From assembly GCA_947627765.1 (NCBI GenBank), contig CANQXA010000015.1:1-36843 (forward strand): a stretch of 36,843 nt of DNA. The letters are read 5' to 3'. The stretch is from an uncultured Clostridia bacterium. Lineage in GTDB: Bacteria > Bacillota > Clostridia > Christensenellales > Borkfalkiaceae. This document shows, piece after piece, positions 32,418 through 36,843 of this stretch. Under the pieces are notes generated by a model, which did no database searches, was not told where the DNA came from, and saw only the letters and a program-made list of their open reading frames with translations. The translations under genes and the position numbers were made by a program. Each line of letters opens with the position of its first letter. Positions within the stretch are counted from its first letter, which is position 1.

Positions 32418-32594
32418 ATGTCCACGATCAAGGTAGGCGATAACGAGAATCTCGAGTCCGCACTTCGCCGGTTCAAGAGAAAGTGCTCGCGCGACGGCAT
32501 TATCGGTGATCTCCGCAAGAAGGAGTTCTACGAGAAGCCCTCCGTCAAAAAGAGAAAGAAGTCGGAAGCCGCGAGAAAGAGAAGCAGAAACTGA
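32418..32594 (+). CDS. rpsU: Ribosomal protein S21
   Basis: This 58-residue basic protein is bS21 of the small ribosomal subunit, located near the anti-Shine-Dalgarno end of 16S r[26 protein letters not shown] is followed by a linker, then [16 protein letters not shown] and a basic C-terminus; the sequence and length are typical. The start is the ATG at 32418, with AAGGAGG eight bases before it; a TTG two codons earlier is not needed. It is a single-gene unit between a consensus promoter and a strong terminator. Confidence 0.97.
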   Translation: MSTIKVGDNENLESALRRFKRKCSRDGIIGDLRKKEFYEKPSVKKRKKSEAARKRSRN

Positions 32595-32599
32595 CAAAG

Positions 32600-32628
32600 A
32601 TCCGTAACGCAAGTTACGGATTTTTCTT
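32600..32628 (+). terminator. Terminator of rpsU
   Basis: ATCCGTAAC and GTTACGGAT pair over nine bases around GCAA and are followed by TTTTTC. Confidence 0.93.
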
Positions 32629-32662
32629 TGCGAAAATTGTCGAAATAGCGGGAGGTGCGCGT

Positions 32663-33055
32663 ATGGAACGCAGTCTGAAAATGCTTGCAAAAGAGGCGAA
32701 GAACAGAATGAAGCACGGATTCTGGGAGAGTTGCGAACAGCGTCTCTCCGCCGAACGGAATATGGCGAAGGAGCAGGGCCTCAACGAAAACAAGATCGAG
32801 CGGTACTTTCAGGAGAAGGTCGAGGCGAGCATCAAGGGGGAAACTCCCGACGAATTCTATCTCAAAGTGAAGGAACTCCTGCTCAGCGAGGGGGAAGTTT
32901 CGGACGCGATCGGCCGTCTCACCGACCGCAAGTACTACGAGACCCTCTCCTATTCCGAAAAACAGCGGTACAATCTCGAGCTCTCCGAGAAATACCTGAG
33001 CGCGCTCGAGCGGTTCAAGCGGGAATACGAGTACGAGATCAAGGGAAGAGGATAA
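32663..33055 (+). CDS. Small helical protein of unknown function
   Basis: This 130-residue charged protein appears almost wholly helical (Lys, Glu, Arg and Ala-rich, with no glycine-rich loops). I do not recognise a family. Stretches such as NENKIERYFQEKVEASIKG and LSEKYLSALERFKREYEYEIKG look like amphipathic or coiled-coil helices. GGGAGGTG precedes the ATG at 32663 at normal distance. It lies between rpsU and pcrA and ends 19 bases before the pcrA -35 box. It has no clear promoter of its own; read-through from rpsU is possible despite the terminator. A role linked to translation or repair by position is only a guess. Confidence 0.7.
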   Translation: MERSLKMLAKEAKNRMKHGFWESCEQRLSAERNMAKEQGLNENKIERYFQEKVEASIKGETPDEFYLKVKELLLSEGEVSDAIGRLTDRKYYETLSYSEKQRYNLELSEKYLSALERFKREYEYEIKGRG

Positions 33056-33074
33056 ACCGCGCCGCAGATTTTTC

Positions 33075-33103
33075 TTGCAATTCGCAAACGGCTATGGTAT
33101 AAT
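33075..33103 (+). promoter_or_regulatory. Promoter of pcrA-ligA
   Basis: TTGCAA (33075-33080) and TATAAT (33098-33103) are 17 bases apart. The ATG at 33112 is only eight bases after the -10 box, so the mRNA would be leaderless or nearly so. Confidence 0.8.
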
Positions 33104-33111
33104 GGGAAAGT

Positions 33112-35427
33112 ATGAATCTCGGCTTTCTCAATGAAGAACAGATCAAACCCGTCCTCGATACCGAGGGCGCCGTTTTGGTGCTTGCGGGCGCGGGAAGCGG
33201 GAAGACGCGCGTCCTCACCGCCCGCATTGAATACCTCCTCTCCGAGAAGGACGTCGCACCCGAAAACATCCTCGCCATCACCTTTACCAACAAGGCGGCG
33301 GGGGAGATGAAGGAGCGCCTCGAACGCGTCGCCGACCCGCGCAGGATGTGGGTATGCACCATCCACTCCATGTGCGTCAGGATCCTCCGGATGTACCCCG
33401 AGCGCCGCGGGCTTCAAGAGAATTTTTCCATTTACTCCGAACAGGAGCGCGCCGCCGTGATCAAACAGGCGTGCAAGGAACTCGGTTACGACGAAGAATC
33501 GCTCCTCAAATCGGTCAAATACCACATTTCCAACGCCAAGATGTTGGGCTTGGAGCCCGCCGTCTATCTTAAAAAGTATGCCTATGAGCGGAACATCGAG
33601 GCGGCGATGAAGGTCTACGAGCGCTACTCGGCACACCTAAGGTCGTACAACGCGCTCGATTTCGACGACCTTCTCACCGAAGCGCGCGCCCTTCTTCGGG
33701 AGGACGCCGAGGCGCGGGAATATCTCGCGGGCCGCTTCCGCTACGTCCATGTGGACGAGTTTCAGGATACCAACGCCGTGCAGTTCGACCTCATCAAGCT
33801 GCTCTCCTCCGTCCACGGCAATCTCTTCGTGGTCGGGGACGACGACCAGTCCATCTACGGCTGGCGGGGCGCGGAGATCGAAAACATCCTCCACTTCGAG
33901 TGGAGCTATCCCCGCGCGCACGTCTATAAACTCCAACGCAACTACCGCTCCACGGCGTCTATCCTCTCCCTCGCCAACGCCTCTATCTCGCACAACAGGT
34001 ACCGGAAGGGCAAGGAGCTTTGGACGGACGCGCCCGACGGGGAGAAGCCCGTCTACTATGAAGCCGACGAGGAGACGGGGGAGGCGATGTACTGCGCGCG
34101 GACGATCGCCGAGCTCAGGAGGAAGGGTTACAAACTTTCCGATTTCGCCGTCCTCATGCGGATCAACGCCCTCACCCGCCCCTTCGAACAGGAATTCGCC
34201 AAATACGACCTCTCCTACAAAGTGTTCGGCGGCTTCAAGTTCTTCGAGCGCAAGGAGATCAAGGACATTCTCGCCTATCTCCGCCTGATCTCCAACCCCT
34301 TCGACAGCGAGGCTTGTCTCAGGGCGCTCAACGTCCCCAAGCGGGGGATCGGAGCGAAGACCGTGGACGCCCTTCTCCGTTATGCCGAGGACGAGGACCT
34401 CTCCGTCTACGACGCCATTCTCGCCTGCGACGCGCTTCCCATCGCCGCGGGCATGAAGGAAAAGCTCCGCGCCTTCGGTCAGCTCATCAAAGGGCTGGTC
34501 GTCCTCTCTTTGGAGACGGGCGTGAACGAGCTCGTGAGGACGGTCCTCTCCCTTTCGGGGATGTACGACCAATACGCCGACGGCACGGACGAGAGCGTGA
34601 CGAAGCGCGCCAACCTCGACGAATTCCAAAATTCGGTGGATGAATACGTCCGCATGAACGAGGGCGCCGTCCTCTCCGACTATCTCCAACAGATCACCCT
34701 CTATTCGGATACCGACGAGATGGACGACGGCGATTACGTCACGCTCGCGACCATTCACTCCGTCAAGGGTTTGGAGTTCCGTTGCGTCTTTATCGTCGGG
34801 CTCGAGGAGGACATCATGCCCACGTCGCGCGCGCTCGCAGAAGAGCACGGGATCGAAGAGGAGCGGCGGCTGATGTACGTCGCCATCACGCGGGCGAAGG
34901 AGCGGCTCTGGCTCACCCGTTCGCGCAGCCGCTATCTCTATGGCAGGCGGCAGCCGTCCGCGCGGTCGCAGTTCGTCGAAGAGCTCGCGAAGGAGCTCTC
35001 GATCGCCGAAAAGCCCGTCTACCGCCGCTATCAGGGCGATTACGATCCCGACGAAGGGTACGGCTCTTACCGCGGATTTCCCTCAAATAATGGATATAGA
35101 CAAAACGCGCGCACGGGCTATTTTTCCAACGAGACCCATCGGCAGTATACGCCGCCCAAGGAAGTCGGTCCCACGTTCGGCGGTTCTTCCAAACCGCCTG
35201 TGAGGTTCGGCGCGGCGGGTATGTCCGAAGTCCAGCCTCCGAAAATTGTTCAGAAGGATACTTCGGGATTCAGCGTCGGCGCGAGGGTACGGCACGCGCG
35301 CTTCGGTGAGGGCACCGTCATCGCCATGCGCGGTGCGGACCGCAATCTCATAATTACCGTACATTTTGCAACAGTCGGAAATAAAGATCTGGCGGCTTCG
35401 CTCGCCCCTTTGGAGATTTTGCCATGA
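33112..35427 (+). CDS. pcrA: ATP-dependent DNA helicase PcrA/UvrD
   Basis: The 771-residue enzyme is a superfamily 1A 3'-5' helicase used in excision repair and to clear recombination and replication blocks. The Q motif LNEEQ is at 6-10 and Walker A GAGSGKT at 26-32. Walker B DEFQDTN lies near 215-221, followed by GDDDQSIYGWRGAE. The C-terminal RecA domain has HSVKGLEF near 547 and YVAITRAKERL near 590. A Tudor-like RNA-polymerase-binding domain closes the chain (about 720-770, GARVRHARFGEGTV), as in PcrA of Firmicutes. Length is normal. The ATG is so near the -10 box that no ribosome site fits. Its stop overlaps the ligA start by four bases, a well-known Firmicutes pairing of repair helicase and ligase. 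Confidence 0.96.
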   Translation: MNLGFLNEEQIKPVLDTEGAVLVLAGAGSGKTRVLTARIEYLLSEKDVAPENILAITFTNKAAGEMKERLERVADPRRMWVCTIHSMCVRILRMYPERRGLQENFSIYSEQERAAVIKQACKELGYDEESLLKSVKYHISNAKMLGLEPAVYLKKYAYERNIEAAMKVYERYSAHLRSYNALDFDDLLTEARALLREDAEAREYLAGRFRYVHVDEFQDTNAVQFDLIKLLSSVHGNLFVVGDDDQSIYGWRGAEIENILHFEWSYPRAHVYKLQRNYRSTASILSLANASISHNRYRKGKELWTDAPDGEKPVYYEADEETGEAMYCARTIAELRRKGYKLSDFAVLMRINALTRPFEQEFAKYDLSYKVFGGFKFFERKEIKDILAYLRLISNPFDSEACLRALNVPKRGIGAKTVDALLRYAEDEDLSVYDAILACDALPIAAGMKEKLRAFGQLIKGLVVLSLETGVNELVRTVLSLSGMYDQYADGTDESVTKRANLDEFQNSVDEYVRMNEGAVLSDYLQQITLYSDTDEMDDGDYVTLATIHSVKGLEFRCVFIVGLEEDIMPTSRALAEEHGIEEERRLMYVAITRAKERLWLTRSRSRYLYGRRQPSARSQFVEELAKELSIAEKPVYRRYQGDYDPDEGYGSYRGFPSNNGYRQNARTGYFSNETHRQYTPPKEVGPTFGGSSKPPVRFGAAGMSEVQPPKIVQKDTSGFSVGARVRHARFGEGTVIAMRGADRNLIITVHFATVGNKDLAASLAPLEILP

Positions 35428-36843
35428 AAACCGTCCATGAAAGAATGCAGGAACTCATCGGGATCCTCAACCGCTGGGCTTACGAATATTATGTCCTCGA
35501 CGCGCCCACCGTTCCCGACCGCGAGTACGACCGTCTCTACGACGAACTGCGCGATTTAGAGCGGGATACGGGCGTCGTCCTGCCCGATTCTCCCACCCGC
35601 CGCGTGGGGGGCGAGCCCGTCAAGGGCTTCGCCCGCCATACCCACATCGCCCGCCTTTACAGTTTGGATAAGGCGGTCTCGGAGGACGAGCTCTCCGCCT
35701 TCTTCACCCGCGTCGAAAAGGCGGGCAAGGCGACCTATACGGTGGAGTATAAGTACGACGGGCTCACCGTGTGTTTGACTTACGAGAACGGGGAGTTCGT
35801 CCGCGCGACGACCCGCGGCAACGGCGTGGAGGGGGAGGACGTCACGGCGCAAGTGCTCACCGTGCCGAGTTTTCCGCTCAAAATCTCCTACCGCGGCACC
35901 CTCGAGGTGCGCGGCGAGGCGGTCATCCGTCTCTCCGCGTTGGAGGCGTACAACCGCGAGCACCCCGAGGAGCCCTTGAAGAACGCGCGCAACGCGGCGG
36001 CGGGGGCGATCCGCAATCTCGACCCCAAGGTGACCAAGACCCGCCGTCCCGAGATCCTCTTTTACGACGTCAACTATATGAGCGAGGGTCCGCTTTCCTC
36101 GCAGACGGAGGAGCGGGAATTTTTGCGCCGCGAGGGGTTTAAGACCTTTCCCTATTTCCGCGTCTGCGCCACGCCCGAGGAAGTTTTTTCCTGTGTGGAC
36201 GAGATCGAGATCGGCAGAAAATCGCTCGACGTCTTGACGGACGGCGCGGTCGTCAAAGTCAATGAGGAGAGCCTGCGTGCGGACATGGGTGCCACGGATA
36301 AGTTCCCCCGCTGGGCGATCGCCTATAAATTCGAGGCGGAAGAGGCGGAGAGCACCGTCCGCCGCGTCTTCTGGCAGGTGGGCAGAACGGGCAAACTCAC
36401 GCCGCTTGCGGAGATCGACCCCGTCGAACTCGCAGGGGCGACCGTCCGCCGCGCCACGCTGAACAACTACGGCGATCTCACGAAGAAGGACGTCAAAGTG
36501 CATTCCCGCGTCCTCGTGCGCCGCTCCAACGAAGTCATTCCCGAGATCCTCGGCGCGGTCTCCCATGTAGAGGGGAGCGTGCCCGTCGAAAAGCCCTCGG
36601 TCTGCCCCGCCTGCGGGAGCCCCGTCGCGGAGACGGGCGCCAATCTGTTCTGCACCAACCCCGCCTGTCCGCCCCGCGTCATCCAAAGGCTGACCCACTA
36701 TTGCAGTAAGAACGCCGCCGACGTGGAGGGGATGTCCGAAGCGACCCTTGCCGTGCTCTTCGAAAAGCGGAATGTCCGCCGTTTTTCCGACCTCTACCGT
36801 CTCACCGAGGAGGATTTCAAGGAGAGGGGCGTATTTTGGGAGG
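35424..36843 (+). CDS. ligA: NAD+-dependent DNA ligase, 3' end cut off by the window
   Basis: LigA seals nicks in DNA using NAD+. The first 473 residues are visible and the gene runs off the window. Domain Ia is at the start (ILNRWAYEYYVLDAPTVPDREYD, where the tyrosines contact NMN). The adenylated lysine is K110 in the KYDG motif, confirmed by its codon at 35751. NARNAAAGAIRNLD and the DGAVVK strand follow. The OB fold begins near residue 315 (QVGRTGKLTPLAEIDPV). The four-cysteine zinc finger is complete (C394, C397, C410, C415). The remaining helix-hairpin-helix and BRCT domains would lie beyond base 36843. The ATG overlaps the pcrA stop (ATGA), so translation is coupled. The 3' truncation comes from the window, not from a mutation. 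Confidence 0.95.
   Translation, partial: MKTVHERMQELIGILNRWAYEYYVLDAPTVPDREYDRLYDELRDLERDTGVVLPDSPTRRVGGEPVKGFARHTHIARLYSLDKAVSEDELSAFFTRVEKAGKATYTVEYKYDGLTVCLTYENGEFVRATTRGNGVEGEDVTAQVLTVPSFPLKISYRGTLEVRGEAVIRLSALEAYNREHPEEPLKNARNAAAGAIRNLDPKVTKTRRPEILFYDVNYMSEGPLSSQTEEREFLRREGFKTFPYFRVCATPEEVFSCVDEIEIGRKSLDVLTDGAVVKVNEESLRADMGATDKFPRWAIAYKFEAEEAESTVRRVFWQVGRTGKLTPLAEIDPVELAGATVRRATLNNYGDLTKKDVKVHSRVLVRRSNEVIPEILGAVSHVEGSVPVEKPSVCPACGSPVAETGANLFCTNPACPPRVIQRLTHYCSKNAADVEGMSEATLAVLFEKRNVRRFSDLYRLTEEDFKERGVFWE

Overview
The window is about 37 kb of a GC-rich (roughly 58%), gene-dense Gram-positive genome. It carries an intact sporulation sigma factor (SigK), an activase of the 2-hydroxyacyl-CoA dehydratase type that is typical of strict anaerobes, clostridial-type surface proteins, a pcrA-ligA pair, and promoters of very regular TTGACA-17-TATAAT form. 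This fits an anaerobic, spore-forming member of Clostridia, perhaps a Christensenellales/Borkfalkiaceae-like gut lineage. The lineage is an inference; no marker gene here settles it.

Left part (1-7.6 kb) is accessory. A truncated Sel1-repeat protein is followed by a four-gene cassette (754-3637): a WYL-domain regulator with a perfect 10-bp inverted repeat at its own promoter, a Cys-rich protein that may be a PD-(D/E)XK nuclease, a small acidic protein, and a protein that may have a uracil-DNA-glycosylase-like fold. Next comes a visibly AT-richer restriction-modification pair on the minus strand: a cytosine-5 DNA methyltransferase and a PLD-type endonuclease resembling NgoFVII. The pair is flanked by two arrays of ~50-bp units, each built around a dyad TTCAY-WTT-RTGAA, and by two closely related 38-bp palindromes. 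A duplicated hairpin-rich element and tRNA-Glu(CTC) close the island.

Middle part (7.8-21.6 kb): a probable 6S RNA, a small heat-shock protein divergent from cysteine synthase cysK, sigK, and two large secreted, membrane-anchored proteins (1224 and 2220 aa). Both have big extracellular regions, one C-terminal membrane helix and a cytoplasmic tail. The larger one carries a globular domain in that tail.

Right part (21.8-36.8 kb): a RecD-like helicase, a two-gene activase/dehydratase-like operon, an ArsR-like regulator with a glycerol-1-phosphate dehydrogenase, a fused ABC transporter, rpsU, a small helical protein, pcrA and the start of ligA.

The most unusual signals are the paired dyad arrays around the restriction-modification genes, the WYL cassette, the duplicated covarying hairpin element beside tRNA-Glu, and an 11-bp word TACCATGYCCG found ten times on both strands. 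No database search or folding program was available, so family assignments rest on motifs read by eye.
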